Assembly (NCBI RefSeq): GCF_002220095.1
Contig: NZ_CP022372.1
Coordinates: forward strand, 4,622,501-4,686,500
DNA length: 64,000 bases
Direction: 5' to 3'
Source of the DNA: Bosea sp. AS-1
Lineage (GTDB): Bacteria; Pseudomonadota; Alphaproteobacteria; Rhizobiales; Beijerinckiaceae
Of the stretch, positions 52,748 through 63,009 are shown piece after piece. Numbering within the stretch: position 1 is the first letter of the stretch; every line of letters starts with the position of its first letter. The position numbers and the translations under genes were made by a program. The notes below the pieces were generated by a model. It saw only the letters and a list, made by a program, of their open reading frames with translations. It was not told the origin of the DNA and did no database searches.

Positions 52748-53560
52748 ATGGCCGCCCTCGCTCAAGTCCACCCCATCTCGGAGGCAAAGGCCCTGATGCC
52801 GCGCGACCTCATCCGCATCGACGGCCTCGAGAAGACCTATGCCGATGGCTCGGTCCACGCCTTGTCGAACATCGACCTCAACATCAAGGACGGCGAGTTC
52901 GTCTGCGTCGTCGGTCCTTCGGGCTGCGGCAAGTCGACCCTGCTGCGCATTCTCGCCGGGCTCGACGATTACGACAGCGGCGAAGCCGCGCTTGATGGGA
53001 GATCGATCACCGGCCCTTCGCGGGATGTCGGTGTCGTCTTCCAGGCGGCGAACCTGCTGCCCTGGCTGACTGTACGCGAGAACGTCGCACTGCCCTTGCG
53101 GGTCGGCGGCAAGCAGGTGGGGCAGGCGGAGGATGTCGACCGGCTGCTCGATGTCACCGGGCTCAAGGATTTCGGGCACCGCTATCCTTACGAGCTGTCG
53201 GGCGGCATGCAGCAGCGCGCCGGCATCTGCCGGGCGCTGGTGCGCTCACCGCGCGTCCTGCTGATGGACGAACCATTCGGCGCGCTCGACGCGCTGACCC
53301 GCGAGCGCATGAACCTCGAACTCCAGCGCATCTGGCAGGCGAGCCGCAAGACCGTGATGCTGATCACCCATTCGATCTCGGAAGCGATCTTCCTCGCCGA
53401 CCGCGTGGTGGTGATGTCCGCGCGCCCCGGCCGCGTCATCCGCGAACTGGACGTGCCGATCCCACGCCCCCGCTCCAACGACAGCATCATCAGCCATCCG
53501 GCCTATCCGGCGCTGGCCAAGGAAATCCGGGGTCTGCTCAACGCCCAGGGAGACGAATGA
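52748..53560 (+). CDS. ABC transporter ATPase (taurine/nitrate/sulfonate type)
   Basis: This 270-residue ATPase is of the SsuB/TauB/NrtD family and energises the neighbouring permease. It has Walker A GPSGCGKSTL, Q loop VFQAANLLPWLTV, signature LSGGMQQRAGICRAL, Walker B VLLMDEPFGALD and H loop LITHSISEAIFLAD, all intact (contrast with the lone homologue at 1491-2261). The ATG at 52748 has AGGGAG about seven bases upstream. Its stop overlaps the permease start. The substrate is not predictable from the ATPase. Confidence 0.92.
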   Translation: MAALAQVHPISEAKALMPRDLIRIDGLEKTYADGSVHALSNIDLNIKDGEFVCVVGPSGCGKSTLLRILAGLDDYDSGEAALDGRSITGPSRDVGVVFQAANLLPWLTVRENVALPLRVGGKQVGQAEDVDRLLDVTGLKDFGHRYPYELSGGMQQRAGICRALVRSPRVLLMDEPFGALDALTRERMNLELQRIWQASRKTVMLITHSISEAIFLADRVVVMSARPGRVIRELDVPIPRPRSNDSIISHPAYPALAKEIRGLLNAQGDE

Positions 53561-54432
53561 TGAGCCAGGCGCAGACCACCATCGTCGCCGATCCCGTTGC
53601 GATCGAGAAGGCGGCCCCCAAGCCCGGGACGGCTGCTGGCAAGCGCAAGCAGAAGAAGGGCATCAACGGCACGGCGATCACGCTCGTCGGCCTCGCCCTC
53701 CTGTTCGCCGGCTGGGCGGCGGCGGTGAAGTATCTCGACATTCCTTCCTACATCCTGCCTTCACCGGTGGCGGTGTGGAACGCACTCTGGTCCGGCATCG
53801 CCGTCAGCCCATCGAGTCCACTCGGCTACTACCTGCCACTTTGGGGAACGCTGAAGAACGCGGCCATCGGGCTCGCCATCGGCTCGGGGCTGGGGCTCAC
53901 GCTCGGCTCGCTCATGGCCGAGAGCCGGCTGATCGAGAAGCTGGTGATGCCCTATGCCTTCGCATTGCAATCCCTGCCGAAGGTCGCGATCGCGCCGCTG
54001 GTCGTGATCTGGTTCGGTTTCGGCGACGGCTCGAAGATCGCGATCTCGGCGCTGCTCGCCTTCTTCCCGATGCTGATCAACAGCTTCACCGGCCTGCGCG
54101 CCGTCGAGCCTGAGCGCATCGACCTGATGCGCTCGCTCTCAGCCTCGCGCTTCGAGACCTACCGGATCGTCAAGCTGCCCAATGCCGCGCCCTACATCTT
54201 CGCCGGGCTCGACATGGCGGTTGTCTATGCGCTGCTCGGCACCATCGTCGCCGAATTCCTCGGCGCCCAGCAGGGCATGGGCGTCGTCATCACACAGGCG
54301 CAGGCCGTAACGGACGTGGCCGGCGTCTTCGCCGCGCTCGTCATCCTGGGCGCGATGGGAATCCTGCTCCACGGCATCGTCCGCGGGCTGGAGGCACGAA
54401 TCGTCCATTGGGGAGACCGCGGCCGCAAGTGA
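53557..54432 (+). CDS. ABC transporter permease (taurine/nitrate/sulfonate type)
   Basis: This 291-residue inner-membrane permease of the SsuC/TauC family has about six helices (first at residues 38-58). The EAA-type coupling loop is in LMRSLSASRFETYRIVKLPNAAPYIFAGL. FALQSLPKVAIAPLVVIWFGFG is typical. ATG 53557 overlaps the ATPase stop by four bases; a second ATG three bases on (53560) has better spacing from GGGAG and may be the real start. It is followed by the binding protein gene 42 bases later. Confidence 0.92.
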   Translation: MMSQAQTTIVADPVAIEKAAPKPGTAAGKRKQKKGINGTAITLVGLALLFAGWAAAVKYLDIPSYILPSPVAVWNALWSGIAVSPSSPLGYYLPLWGTLKNAAIGLAIGSGLGLTLGSLMAESRLIEKLVMPYAFALQSLPKVAIAPLVVIWFGFGDGSKIAISALLAFFPMLINSFTGLRAVEPERIDLMRSLSASRFETYRIVKLPNAAPYIFAGLDMAVVYALLGTIVAEFLGAQQGMGVVITQAQAVTDVAGVFAALVILGAMGILLHGIVRGLEARIVHWGDRGRK

Positions 54433-54474
54433 ATCGACCGCAACCATAAACAAGCAAGGGAAAGGGAGAACGTC

Positions 54475-55545
54475 ATGATCAACCGCAGACAATGGCTCCA
54501 GGCCAGCAGTGTCTTCGCGACCGCGCTGGCGCTCGGCCCGCGTTCCGCCTTCGCGCAGCCTGCCAAGACGGTGAAGGTCGGCGTCGGTCTCAAGTCAATC
54601 AACGCCAGCGTCATCAACCTGCTGGTGGGCGAGGCGCTCGGCTACAATGCCGAAGAGGGCTTCAAGGTGCAGGGGCTGGCACTCGGCGGCAACGCCAATG
54701 TCCAGGTCGCGACGGACAAGGGCGATGTCGATGTCGGCATCGGCGTGCCGTCCTATGCGCTGCCGATCCTCGCCAGGGGCGAATGGGGCCAGTCGCAATG
54801 GTTCTACCAGTACACCTATCCCTATAAATGGGATGTGGCGGTGAAGCCGGGCTCGGCCGTCAAGAGCTATGCCGACCTCAAGGGCAAGAATATCGGCGTC
54901 TCCGATTTCGGCGGCACCGAATATCCCGTCACCCGCAACGTGCTGAAGTCGCTGGGCATCGACCCCGACAAGGATGCGAAGTGGACGGCGGTCGGCGCCG
55001 GCGTGCCGGCGGGCGTGGCGCTGCAGCGCGGCGCGATCGATGCGCTGGCCTATTACGACACGGGCTTCGGCATCATCGACGGCGCCGGCATCCCGCTCGA
55101 GCTCGTGAAGCGGCCCGACAACCTGCCGATGATCGGTGGTCAGTTCCTGATGGGGCTGCGGCCACGCATCGAGAAGGAGCGCGCCACCTTCGTCGGCTTC
55201 GGCCGCTCGACGGCCAAAGCCTCATATTTCATCCTCGAGAACCCAACCGCCGGCGCAAAGGCATTCCTGAAGCTCTATCCGGAAACCGCCCCGCGCGGCT
55301 CCAGCGAAGAACAGGCGGTGAAATCGGTGCTGGAAGCGATCAGCCGGCGCATCAAGCTCTACGAACCGCCTTATCAGGGCGCCAAAATGGGCTCGATCCG
55401 GGTCGACGAATTCGTGACGGAAGCCAAGATGAACGACTGGGACATCAAGGACTTCTCGAAGATCTACACCAACGACCTGATCGGTGAGATCAATAATTTC
55501 GATGTCGAGAAGATCAGGGCGCAAGCGCGCGCCTACACTGGATGA
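54475..55545 (+). CDS. ABC transporter periplasmic substrate-binding protein (NMT1/TauA-like)
   Basis: This 356-residue receptor has a twin-arginine-type signal (MINRRQWLQASSVFATALAL, cleavage near SAFAQ). The two-lobe type 2 fold shows VINLLVGEALGYNAEEGFKV and GDVDVGIGVPSYALPIL in lobe one, YADLKGKNIGVSDFGGTEYP and LQRGAIDALAYYDTGFG in the hinge region. Receptors of this class bind nitrate, sulfonates, thiamine precursors or aromatic and other small acids, so ligand identity needs experiment. Strong local operon order with the kinase/PdxA genes suggests a sugar acid or its conjugate. The stop overlaps the SDR start by four bases. Confidence 0.88.
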   Translation: MINRRQWLQASSVFATALALGPRSAFAQPAKTVKVGVGLKSINASVINLLVGEALGYNAEEGFKVQGLALGGNANVQVATDKGDVDVGIGVPSYALPILARGEWGQSQWFYQYTYPYKWDVAVKPGSAVKSYADLKGKNIGVSDFGGTEYPVTRNVLKSLGIDPDKDAKWTAVGAGVPAGVALQRGAIDALAYYDTGFGIIDGAGIPLELVKRPDNLPMIGGQFLMGLRPRIEKERATFVGFGRSTAKASYFILENPTAGAKAFLKLYPETAPRGSSEEQAVKSVLEAISRRIKLYEPPYQGAKMGSIRVDEFVTEAKMNDWDIKDFSKIYTNDLIGEINNFDVEKIRAQARAYTG

Positions 55546-56249
55546 GTGATCCGTCTTCCGAAACCGGCGAGCGCCCAAAACATGCGCTCGTCACCGGCGT
55601 CAGTTCCGGAATCGGCGAGGCGACCGCGAAGCGCCTCCTCGCCGAAGGCTGGAGCGTCATCGGCTTCAGCCGTGGCGCGCCGGCCTTCGCGCATGAGCGC
55701 CTGAAGCATGTCTCCGTCGACATCGCCGACCCGACGGCGCTGGCGCAAGCACTGGCCGGCATCGGCATGCTCGACGCGATCGTCCACGCCGCCGGTATCT
55801 TGCGCGTCGGCACCCTTGGCCAGCTCGACCCGGCAAATGGTCATGCGATGTGGCGACTGCACGTGGATGCGGCCGAGCAGATCGTCGAGGCGCTCGCCGG
55901 GGCGCTACCGGAGGGCGCACGTATCGTCTTCATCGGCAGCCGGACGGCAGCGGGCACGGCCGGCCGAGCCCAGTATGCCGCAACCAAGGCGGCACTGGTC
56001 GGCATGGCCCGCTCGTTCGCGATCGAGCTGGCGCCCCGGCAGATCACCGTGAACGTGGTCGCGCCGGGAGCGACCGACACGCCGATGCTGAAAGACCCGA
56101 AACGAGCTGCGGTCGCGCCGAAGATGCCACCGATGGGCCGGCTAGTGAAACCGGAAGAGGTGGCCGCGACGGTGTGCTTCCTGCTCTCTGAGGGGGCTGC
56201 GAGCATCACCGGGCAGCAGATCCTTGTCTGCGGTGGCGCCTCGCTCTGA
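55542..56249 (+). CDS. Short-chain dehydrogenase/reductase
   Basis: This 235-residue SDR has TGVSSGIGEATAKRLLAEG at residues 16-34 (NAD(P)-binding GxxxGxG). The catalytic Ser is in FIGSRTAAGT, and Tyr/Lys are in QYAATKAALVGMARSF (YxxxK). VAPGATDTPML follows. The substrate is unknown; family members act on sugars, polyols and hydroxy acids. It is the last gene of the cluster, coupled by ATGA to the transporter receptor gene. A 316-base gap follows. Confidence 0.88.
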   Translation: MSDPSSETGERPKHALVTGVSSGIGEATAKRLLAEGWSVIGFSRGAPAFAHERLKHVSVDIADPTALAQALAGIGMLDAIVHAAGILRVGTLGQLDPANGHAMWRLHVDAAEQIVEALAGALPEGARIVFIGSRTAAGTAGRAQYAATKAALVGMARSFAIELAPRQITVNVVAPGATDTPMLKDPKRAAVAPKMPPMGRLVKPEEVAATVCFLLSEGAASITGQQILVCGGASL

Positions 56250-56565
56250 GGTGCCGGCCCGGCCCAAGAACTCTCTACGCGTGAGCCGCAAATACCCCCC
56301 GTTCGGTGGTCTCCGACGGCAGCTGCAGGCACATCTCCGCTCGGCAGCCCGCCACTACATGGCGGCGCGGGGGTCGTGTTTGGCGATCCTGGCGAGCCGC
56401 CATTGCCGGTCAGGGTCGAAATCGGCCGCTGCGAACTCGCAAGGCGCTTCGAACGCAGCTCTCACTACTTCTGCGCCCACATCCCACGCGACCTCCAAAG
56501 ACGATAGAGAGGCCACGAGACGGCCTCGCCGTGGCTACCTCCGGGTCGTCGGAGAATGCGCCCTC
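56250..56565. other. 316-base gap with a possible 53-residue ORF
   Basis: It lies between the two convergently transcribed clusters (last SDR gene, and the last ATPase gene of module B). A minus-strand frame is open from a GTG at 56516 to a stop at 56355 (53 codons, with a weak GGCGAGG upstream). Its product would contain LEVAWDVGAEVVRAAFEA and end in KHDPRAAM. I recognise no family and no homology is claimed. It may be a relic or chance. I see no terminator hairpin or repeat. Confidence 0.25.
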
Positions 56566-57552
56566 TTACCTACTCACCTCCTGCCGAATGCAGGCCTTGA
56601 AGTGGCCGGGCGAAACCTCTTCGAGCGGAGGCACCACCCTCGCGCATTCCTCGATCGCGTGTGGGCAGCGGGTACGGAACACGCAACCCGAAGGCGGATT
56701 GGCCGGGCTGGGGATATCGCCCTTCAGGATCTGGCGAGAGCGGGCCTTGGCCGGATCGGGGGACGGAATCGCCGAGAGCAGCGCCCGCGTGTAGGGGTGA
56801 TGGGGCTCGCGATACAGTTGCTCGCTCGATGCGATCTCCATGATGCGACCGAGATAGAGCACGATGACCGTGTCGCAGATGTATTCGACGACAGCCAGAT
56901 CGTGCGAGATGAACAGCATCGACAGACCGAGGCGGAGCTGCAGATCGCGGAGCAGGTTGACGATCTGGGCCTGGATCGAGACGTCGAGCGCCGAGACGGG
57001 CTCGTCGGCCACGATCAGCTGCGGCTCCAGCGTCAAGGCGCGTGCGATGCCGATGCGCTGGCGCTGCCCCCCGGAAAACTCGTGCGCGTAGCGATCGAAA
57101 GCGTCGGCTGGCAGGTCGACTGCCGCAAGCGCCACCCTGGCCCGCTGGGCTCGCTCCGGGCGCGTCCCGATCCGTTGAATTTCGAGCCCCTCGGTCAGGA
57201 TCTGCCCGATGGTCATGCGCGGCGACAAGCTCGCGAACGGATCCTGAAAGATATACTGCATGTGCCGGCGCTGGGGACGCATCTCGGCGGCGGAAAGTTT
57301 GGTCAGGTCGACGCCGTTGAAGCGCACCTCGCCCGAAGTCGGCTCGATGAGGCGCAGCACCGAACGCCCGATCGTCGTCTTGCCGCTGCCCGACTCGCCG
57401 ACGAGGCCGACGACCTTGCCGCGCGGCACGTCGAAGGAGACGTCTTCGAGCGCGCGTACGACAGCCCCGCGAGCAAAGCCCGCCGGCTTGAAATGTTTGG
57501 TCAGGTTCCTGACCGAAAGCAGCGCGTCCGTCACGCTCAAACCTCCTGCCAT
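56566..57552 (-). CDS. Oligopeptide/dipeptide-type ABC ATPase (DppF/OppF type)
   Basis: This 328-residue ATPase has Walker [18 protein letters not shown] loop [15 protein letters not shown], signature [18 protein letters not shown], Walker [13 protein letters not shown] and H loop [15 protein letters not shown]. The C-terminal oligopeptide ABC domain has a Cys-containing [16 protein letters not shown] (Fe-S or structural Cys cluster typical of DppF/OppF). The ATG at 57552 overlaps the partner ATPase gene by 16 bases; a GTG at 57534 is an alternative. It is the last gene of module B. Confidence 0.9.
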   Translation of the reverse strand: MAGGLSVTDALLSVRNLTKHFKPAGFARGAVVRALEDVSFDVPRGKVVGLVGESGSGKTTIGRSVLRLIEPTSGEVRFNGVDLTKLSAAEMRPQRRHMQYIFQDPFASLSPRMTIGQILTEGLEIQRIGTRPERAQRARVALAAVDLPADAFDRYAHEFSGGQRQRIGIARALTLEPQLIVADEPVSALDVSIQAQIVNLLRDLQLRLGLSMLFISHDLAVVEYICDTVIVLYLGRIMEIASSEQLYREPHHPYTRALLSAIPSPDPAKARSRQILKGDIPSPANPPSGCVFRTRCPHAIEECARVVPPLEEVSPGHFKACIRQEVSR

Positions 57553-58547
57553 CTCAGGCAGCGGCTCTTCTTGCCGTTACCTGCATCAAACAAGGGCGGA
57601 ACATCGGCCCGGCACGCATCGATCGCGTAAGGACACCGCGGAGCGAAGGAACAGCCCTGCGGGAGCTGGATGAGGCTCGGCACGGAGCCCGCGATCGTCG
57701 GCAGGGGAATTCCCTGCCGTTTCAACGCGGTCGCCTCCCCCAGCCTCGGGATGGAGCGCATCAGGCCGATCGTATAGGGGTGTCGCGGATGCGCGAATAC
57801 GTCGGCGACGGCCCCGATCTCGACGATGCGGCCGGCATACATCACGGCCACCCGGTCGGCGATCTCCGCCACCACGCCGAGATTATGGGTGACGAACAGG
57901 ATGCCCATGCCACGTTCCGCCTGCAGCTTCTGCAGCAGGTCGAGGATCTGGGCCTGGATGGTCACGTCGAGCGCCGTGGTCGGCTCATCCGCGATCAGCA
58001 GAACCGGATCGCAGGCAAGCGCCATGGCAATGGTGGCGCGCTGGCGCATGCCGCCGGACAGTTCGTGCGGGTATTGCCGGGCGCGCCGCTCAGGGTCCGG
58101 GATGCCGACATCGGCCAGGAGCTGCACCGCCCCGGCAGCGGCCTCCTTGCGGCTGCTCCCGAGATGGATGCGCATGGGCTCGGCGATCTGCTCGCCGATG
58201 GTATAGACCGGGTTGAGGCTGGTCATGGGCTCCTGGAAGACCATGGCGATGTCATTGCCCCGGATCTGCCGCATGGCTTCGGCGTCAAATCCGGTGAGGT
58301 CCCGCGTCTCACCTGATTTGCCCCTGAACAGGATGTGGCCCTGATCGACCCGGCCCACCCCTCTCGGCAGCAGCCCCATGATCGAGAGGCTGGTGACGGA
58401 CTTGCCCGACCCGGACTCGCCGACCAGTGCCAGCGTCTCCCCCGGCGCGATCGTCAGGTCCAGGTCCTGCACGGCAGCGACCTGCCGGCCCCCGATGCGG
58501 AAGACCGTCTTGAGCCCCGCTATATCGAGGATCGGGGCGGCGTCCAT
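57537..58547 (-). CDS. Oligopeptide/dipeptide-type ABC ATPase (DppD/OppD type)
   Basis: This 336-residue ATPase starts at the ATG at 58547, four bases from the DapA-like stop. It has Walker [17 protein letters not shown] loop [15 protein letters not shown], signature [15 protein letters not shown], Walker [13 protein letters not shown] and H loop [15 protein letters not shown]. The C-terminal Cys cluster is [15 protein letters not shown]. It pairs with the downstream DppF-type ATPase to energise the DppB/DppC permeases. Tail-to-head overlap with dppF indicates one transcript. Confidence 0.91.
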   Translation of the reverse strand: MDAAPILDIAGLKTVFRIGGRQVAAVQDLDLTIAPGETLALVGESGSGKSVTSLSIMGLLPRGVGRVDQGHILFRGKSGETRDLTGFDAEAMRQIRGNDIAMVFQEPMTSLNPVYTIGEQIAEPMRIHLGSSRKEAAAGAVQLLADVGIPDPERRARQYPHELSGGMRQRATIAMALACDPVLLIADEPTTALDVTIQAQILDLLQKLQAERGMGILFVTHNLGVVAEIADRVAVMYAGRIVEIGAVADVFAHPRHPYTIGLMRSIPRLGEATALKRQGIPLPTIAGSVPSLIQLPQGCSFAPRCPYAIDACRADVPPLFDAGNGKKSRCLRWQEV

Positions 58548-58551
58548 CGCG

Positions 58552-59469
58552 TCAGCGTCCAAGCCCGGCGGCGCGGACCATCTGCGCGACCTTCGCCGAC
58601 TCTTCGGCATTGAGCGACCGCTGCGGCCGCGCCATCGTGTTGGTGGCGATAATGCCAAGTTCGCGCATGGCGGTCTTGAAGGCGCCGACACCGGCGGAAC
58701 CAGCGCTGGTCCGAGGCAGAGAAACCCAGACCATTTCGAACAGCTGGCACAGACGCTCCTGTTCCTTGCGCGCGGCGTCCCAGTCCCCGGCCCGGGCGTG
58801 CTTCCACAACCGCACGTAGCCATGTGGGTCCACATTGGCGAGGCCCGGCACGACGCCATGCGCGCCCATCTGGAGCGCGTTGTCGACCACGATCTCCGAA
58901 CCCGTCATGAGAAACACGTCGGGCTTGTCGGCGAGATCGAGCAGGCAGAAGCGGAAGGTGCCATCGTCACCGCTCGAATCCTTGAGCCCGGCGATGGTGC
59001 CCTCGCGAGCCAGCGTCACGGTCGTCTGGCGCTCCAGCTTGGTATGGACGCAGACGGGGATGTCATAGGCGATCACCGGAACGTCGAGCGCCTGGCGCAC
59101 GTAGCGGAAATGGTCGACCACCTCCGGCTGACTCGTCCGGGTATAGAAGGGAGCCGTCACCACCACGGCATCGACGCCGATCGCCTGCGCCGCCTTCGCA
59201 TGGCCGATGACCCGGTCGGTGGTCGGATCGATGACGCCCGCCAGGACCGGCAGGCGCCCGTTCACCACCTTCACGGTGTGCTCCAGGATCCGGCGCCGGG
59301 TGGCCTCATCGTGGAAGATCACCTCGCTGGTCGAGCCGAGCACGAAGAGGCCGTGCACGCCGCCCGCGATCAGGTGCTCCAGAACCCTGGTATAGGAGGG
59401 GTAGTCGACCTCGAAATTCTCGGTGAGAGGAGTGACGACCGGAGGGACGACGCCGTGGAAGCTGGTCAT
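58552..59469 (-). CDS. DapA-family aldolase/lyase embedded in the transporter operon
   Basis: This 305-residue class I aldolase of the dihydrodipicolinate synthase / N-acetylneuraminate lyase superfamily has the Schiff-base Lys163 in [12 protein letters not shown] and Tyr135 in [12 protein letters not shown]. The loop GSTSEV (residues 45-50) replaces the GTTGE motif of true DapA, favouring a sugar-acid or related substrate rather than lysine synthesis. dapA function is therefore not claimed. It lies between dppC and dppD, with 20 and four base gaps, so the cleaved substrate probably arrives through this transporter. Product and substrate are unknown. Confidence 0.85.
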   Translation of the reverse strand: MTSFHGVVPPVVTPLTENFEVDYPSYTRVLEHLIAGGVHGLFVLGSTSEVIFHDEATRRRILEHTVKVVNGRLPVLAGVIDPTTDRVIGHAKAAQAIGVDAVVVTAPFYTRTSQPEVVDHFRYVRQALDVPVIAYDIPVCVHTKLERQTTVTLAREGTIAGLKDSSGDDGTFRFCLLDLADKPDVFLMTGSEIVVDNALQMGAHGVVPGLANVDPHGYVRLWKHARAGDWDAARKEQERLCQLFEMVWVSLPRTSAGSAGVGAFKTAMRELGIIATNTMARPQRSLNAEESAKVAQMVRAAGLGR

Positions 59470-59489
59470 GGTAAGCCTTTGCCGCTTGG

Positions 59490-60371
59490 TTATTGAAGAT
59501 CCGAACGAGGGTCGAAGGCATCGCGCAGGCCATCGCCGACGAAGTTGATCGCCAGCACCGTGATGACGAGCGCCGCACCCGGGAACATCCACTGCCAGAC
59601 GTATTGTTCGAGCACGACAGTCGAGCGCGCCGCGTTCAGCATGTTGCCCCAGCTGGCCTCCGGGGGAGCGATGCCGAGCCCGAGAAAGGACAAGCCCGCC
59701 TCCAGCAGGATGGCATTGGCGATCTGCAGGGTGGCGTAGACCACGAGAATGTCGATGCAGTTCGGCAAGCCATGCCGGAACAGCAGGGAGCCCATCCCGG
59801 CGCCCATGCCGCGCGACGCGACGACGAAATCGCGCTCGCGCAACTCGAGAAGGCGGGCCCGGACCATGCGCGAGAGCACGGGCCAGGACAGCAGCGAGAT
59901 CACGGCGACGGTCGGCACGATGCCGGTCCCGACGATCGAAGCCAGCACGAGCAGCAGGATCACCGGTGGCAAGGTCATGGCGAGGTCGACGAGGCGCATG
60001 ATGACGCCGTCGACCATCCGGCCGCTGAAGGAGGATACGGCCCCGACGAGGAAGCCGATGACCAGCGAGACCGCCACCGAGGCGACCGCCACTAACAGAG
60101 AGATGCGACCGCCCTGCATCAGGCGCGCGAGGATGTCGCGTCCCACGCCGTCCGTGCCGAGCCAATGACTGGCGTTCGGCCCCTTGTTGAGCGCACGCAG
60201 GTCGATCTGGTTCGGCGCATAGGCCCACCACATCGGATAGGTCAGGATCGCAAGGAGGATGAGAGCGAGCGTAACGAGACCCAACACGGCGATGTGGTTG
60301 GTGGCGAAGCGACCCAGCGCCCGGGCGGTCGGTCCTTTGCTCGATCCCGAAGCGGCTATTGCGGCACTCAC
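59490..60371 (-). CDS. Dipeptide/oligopeptide-type ABC permease (DppC type)
   Basis: This 293-residue inner-membrane permease has an N-terminal helix ([19 protein letters not shown]) and a conserved periplasmic [20 protein letters not shown] followed by five helices. The EAA loop includes [27 protein letters not shown] at 60371, two bases after the dppB stop, is the start; ATG codons inside would remove the first helix. DppC-type subunits pair with DppB to form the translocation pore. Confidence 0.9.
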   Translation of the reverse strand: MSAAIAASGSSKGPTARALGRFATNHIAVLGLVTLALILLAILTYPMWWAYAPNQIDLRALNKGPNASHWLGTDGVGRDILARLMQGGRISLLVAVASVAVSLVIGFLVGAVSSFSGRMVDGVIMRLVDLAMTLPPVILLLVLASIVGTGIVPTVAVISLLSWPVLSRMVRARLLELRERDFVVASRGMGAGMGSLLFRHGLPNCIDILVVYATLQIANAILLEAGLSFLGLGIAPPEASWGNMLNAARSTVVLEQYVWQWMFPGAALVITVLAINFVGDGLRDAFDPRSDLQ

Positions 60372-60373
60372 GA

Positions 60374-61333
60374 TCAGGCCACCTGGATACGAGGGTCGAC
60401 CGCGGCATAGGCGATGTCGGTCAGGAGATTCACCAGGATGACGCAGGCCCCGATGATCAGCGTCGCCCCCATGATCACCGGATAGTCGCGCGTATCGACG
60501 GCGTTGATCAGCAACAGGCCCATGCCCGGCCAGTTGAACACGCTCTCGATGAAGATCGCGCCGCCCACTGCAATACCGATGGTCGACCCGATCAGGGTAA
60601 CGACCGGCAGAAGCGCGTTTCGCACCGCATGCTTCATGATGACCCAGAACTCCTTGACACCTTTGGCACGCGCGGTGCGGACGTATTCCTGGTTCAGCAC
60701 TTCGAGGAGCGAGGCGCGCATGTAGCGCATGATCAATGCGGCATGGCCGATCGACAGAAGACAGGCCGGCAGGACGAGATGGGCCAGAAGGTCCCCGATC
60801 GAGAACGGAGCCCCGGGAGTCAGCATGCCACCCGACGGCGCCCAGCGAAGGACGATCGAGAACAGGTAGAGCCCGAGAAGCGCGGTCAGGAAGGCAGGGC
60901 TCGAAATGCCGAGGAAGGCGACCACGGAAAAGCCGACATCGGTCGGAGAGTTCCGCCGGACGGCACTGAAGATCCCCGCAGCGATGCCGACCACGATGGC
61001 GATGGCCAAGCCCGCACCCATGAGCATGACGGTCGGCCCGATGCGCTCGAGCACGAGCGGCAGAACCTTCACGCCATTGCGCTGGATCGAGTAGCCGAGA
61101 TCGCCGGTCGCGGCCGTGCGCAGCCATGCCAGGTATTGGACGGGGAGCGGCTGATCGAGGCCGAGGCGCGCACGCAGGGCATCCATTTCGCCCTGCGACA
61201 TGGCGACGTTGGGATTGACATAGGCGTCGATCGGATCCCCCGGCGCCAGGCGCAGCAGGGCGAACACGAGCATGCTCAGCGCGACGAGCATCAACGGACC
61301 GGCGACGAGACGCCTTGCGACATATGACAGCAT
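60374..61333 (-). CDS. Dipeptide/oligopeptide-type ABC permease (DppB type)
   Basis: This 319-residue permease starts at the ATG at 61333 with a first helix [20 protein letters not shown], then periplasmic [20 protein letters not shown]. Five further helices follow. The EAA region has [30 protein letters not shown]. These match DppB/OppB/GsiC. Its stop is two bases from the dppC start. It follows the binding-protein gene by 80 bases. Confidence 0.92.
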   Translation of the reverse strand: MLSYVARRLVAGPLMLVALSMLVFALLRLAPGDPIDAYVNPNVAMSQGEMDALRARLGLDQPLPVQYLAWLRTAATGDLGYSIQRNGVKVLPLVLERIGPTVMLMGAGLAIAIVVGIAAGIFSAVRRNSPTDVGFSVVAFLGISSPAFLTALLGLYLFSIVLRWAPSGGMLTPGAPFSIGDLLAHLVLPACLLSIGHAALIMRYMRASLLEVLNQEYVRTARAKGVKEFWVIMKHAVRNALLPVVTLIGSTIGIAVGGAIFIESVFNWPGMGLLLINAVDTRDYPVIMGATLIIGACVILVNLLTDIAYAAVDPRIQVA

Positions 61334-61413
61334 GAGCAGGCCTTCGTGATCTGGAGCGAGAAGGCGGCCGGACTGCGCTGATCCGCCTTCTCGGAAGCGT
61401 CGGGCAGGTTCGC

Positions 61414-62997
61414 CTACTTCTCGATCGACCACTTCTCGGGGTGGGCATTGTAAGGACCGCCAGCCGGAGCGGGCACCCAGACGAAGTCCTTCAGCTGCGT
61501 GGAGGCCACGCCGTAACGATTGGCCACCCACATCGTGGCCCAGGGAAGCCCGGCGTTCATCGCCTTGCAGACATCCTGGTAGCGCGCGTTCAACTTCTGC
61601 GGATCGGTTTCCGCGAGCGCCGTATCGAACGCCTTGGTCAGATCCGGCATCTCGATGCGCAGGAAATTCGCCCCCGCGGGCGGCTTCTGTGCCGCGTTCA
61701 GGCCGATATTGAGCCCCGACGGATCAGGTCCGTTCTGAAGGCCGGCATAGACGAGCGGGAACTGGCTGAAGTCAGGATTGGCCGCGTAGATGATGCCGTT
61801 ATAGGTCGGCGTGTCGACCACGCGCGGCACCACATTGATGCCGACCTGCCCAAGCATCGCCTGCACGGCAGCCATCACATTCGCGGCCTGGGGCGTATTG
61901 TAATAGGTCAGCCAGGTGATCGGCTTGTTGCCGTTGATCTTGTCCCAGCCAGCCTCCGTCAGCAGGGCCTTGGCCTTGGCCGGATCGTATTTGTACGGGT
62001 TCAGCCCTTCGGGAACGAGCTGCTTGGCGACATAGCCGCAATTGGCGACGGTAGCCGCGCCGCCATAGAGGCTGTCGATAATGGTCTGCCGGTCGATGGC
62101 GTGCATCACCGCCTGGCGCACGCGGACGTCCTTCCAGAGCGGAACCTGCTGGTTGAAGCCGAGGTAGTTGGCAACGAAGGACTGCCCCTCGATGACCTTG
62201 AAACCCTTGTTGTCCTTGAACGCCGCAACGTCGTCGGGCTCGACATAGGTGAACTGGATTTCTCCCGCTCGCAGGGCGGCGACGGCCGCGGCCGCGTTCT
62301 TGAAATAGCGGTTGATCACCCGATCGACCTTCGGACGGCCGAGACGATAGTCGTCATCAGCGACCAGCTCGACGTATTGGTCGGTCACGTATTGCTTGAA
62401 CTTGAACGGCCCGGTCCCGATCGGCTTGGTCGCCCACCATGTGCTGGTCGCCAGTTCCTTTGGCGTCATGCCCGCGAGCGCGTGCTCGGGCAGGATCATC
62501 AGCTTCGTCAGGGTCGCGAGGAAACCGGCATCCGGACGCGAGAGCTTGATGACCACTGTCCGCTCATCGGGCGTCTCCACGGATGAGACTGCGTTCAGGC
62601 GCGCGGCGAAGACCGTTCCCGTCTCGCCGTTCTTGGCGAGATCGACCGTGAACTTCACATCCTTGGAGGTGAAGGGCTTGCCATCGTGCCAGGTCTCTTT
62701 GGCGAGCTTGAAGGTGTATTCGGTCTTGCCGGCATTGAGGGAATACTCGCTGGCGAGCGCACCCTCGATCGCCGACAGATCGGCATTGTAGTTGATCAGG
62801 GGCTCGAAATAGACATTGAGCCAAGTGAATCCACCCGTCGCCGCCAGTGGGTTGAAATTACCCTGGAAACCACCGGGGCCCACATCGAAGCCGCCGCTGA
62901 TGGTCTTCGGTTCCTGAGCGGCAACCGAGGTGGCCAGCGCCGTCGCCCCAAGCATCGCGGCGGTGGAGACGGCTCGAATAAAAGTTTTCAGCTGCAT
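61414..62997 (-). CDS. Extracellular solute-binding protein family 5 (DppA/OppA-type)
   Basis: This 527-residue receptor has a signal peptide [20 protein letters not shown] (cleavage after SVAA near residue 27). Domains I-III of family 5 binding proteins follow, with [39 protein letters not shown] and [19 protein letters not shown]. These proteins bind oligopeptides, nickel, heme, oligosaccharides or glutathione depending on the subgroup; the presence of a DapA-like aldolase in the operon suggests a non-peptide ligand, an inference. It follows the regulator by 12 bases. Confidence 0.92.
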   Translation of the reverse strand: MQLKTFIRAVSTAAMLGATALATSVAAQEPKTISGGFDVGPGGFQGNFNPLAATGGFTWLNVYFEPLINYNADLSAIEGALASEYSLNAGKTEYTFKLAKETWHDGKPFTSKDVKFTVDLAKNGETGTVFAARLNAVSSVETPDERTVVIKLSRPDAGFLATLTKLMILPEHALAGMTPKELATSTWWATKPIGTGPFKFKQYVTDQYVELVADDDYRLGRPKVDRVINRYFKNAAAAVAALRAGEIQFTYVEPDDVAAFKDNKGFKVIEGQSFVANYLGFNQQVPLWKDVRVRQAVMHAIDRQTIIDSLYGGAATVANCGYVAKQLVPEGLNPYKYDPAKAKALLTEAGWDKINGNKPITWLTYYNTPQAANVMAAVQAMLGQVGINVVPRVVDTPTYNGIIYAANPDFSQFPLVYAGLQNGPDPSGLNIGLNAAQKPPAGANFLRIEMPDLTKAFDTALAETDPQKLNARYQDVCKAMNAGLPWATMWVANRYGVASTQLKDFVWVPAPAGGPYNAHPEKWSIEK

Positions 62998-63009
62998 CGT
63001 TCCCTCCTG

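Noticed and set aside
58552..59469. Calling this gene dapA of lysine synthesis
   Set aside because: The GSTSE loop and transporter context do not fit; dapB of the pathway is far away at 7365-8180.
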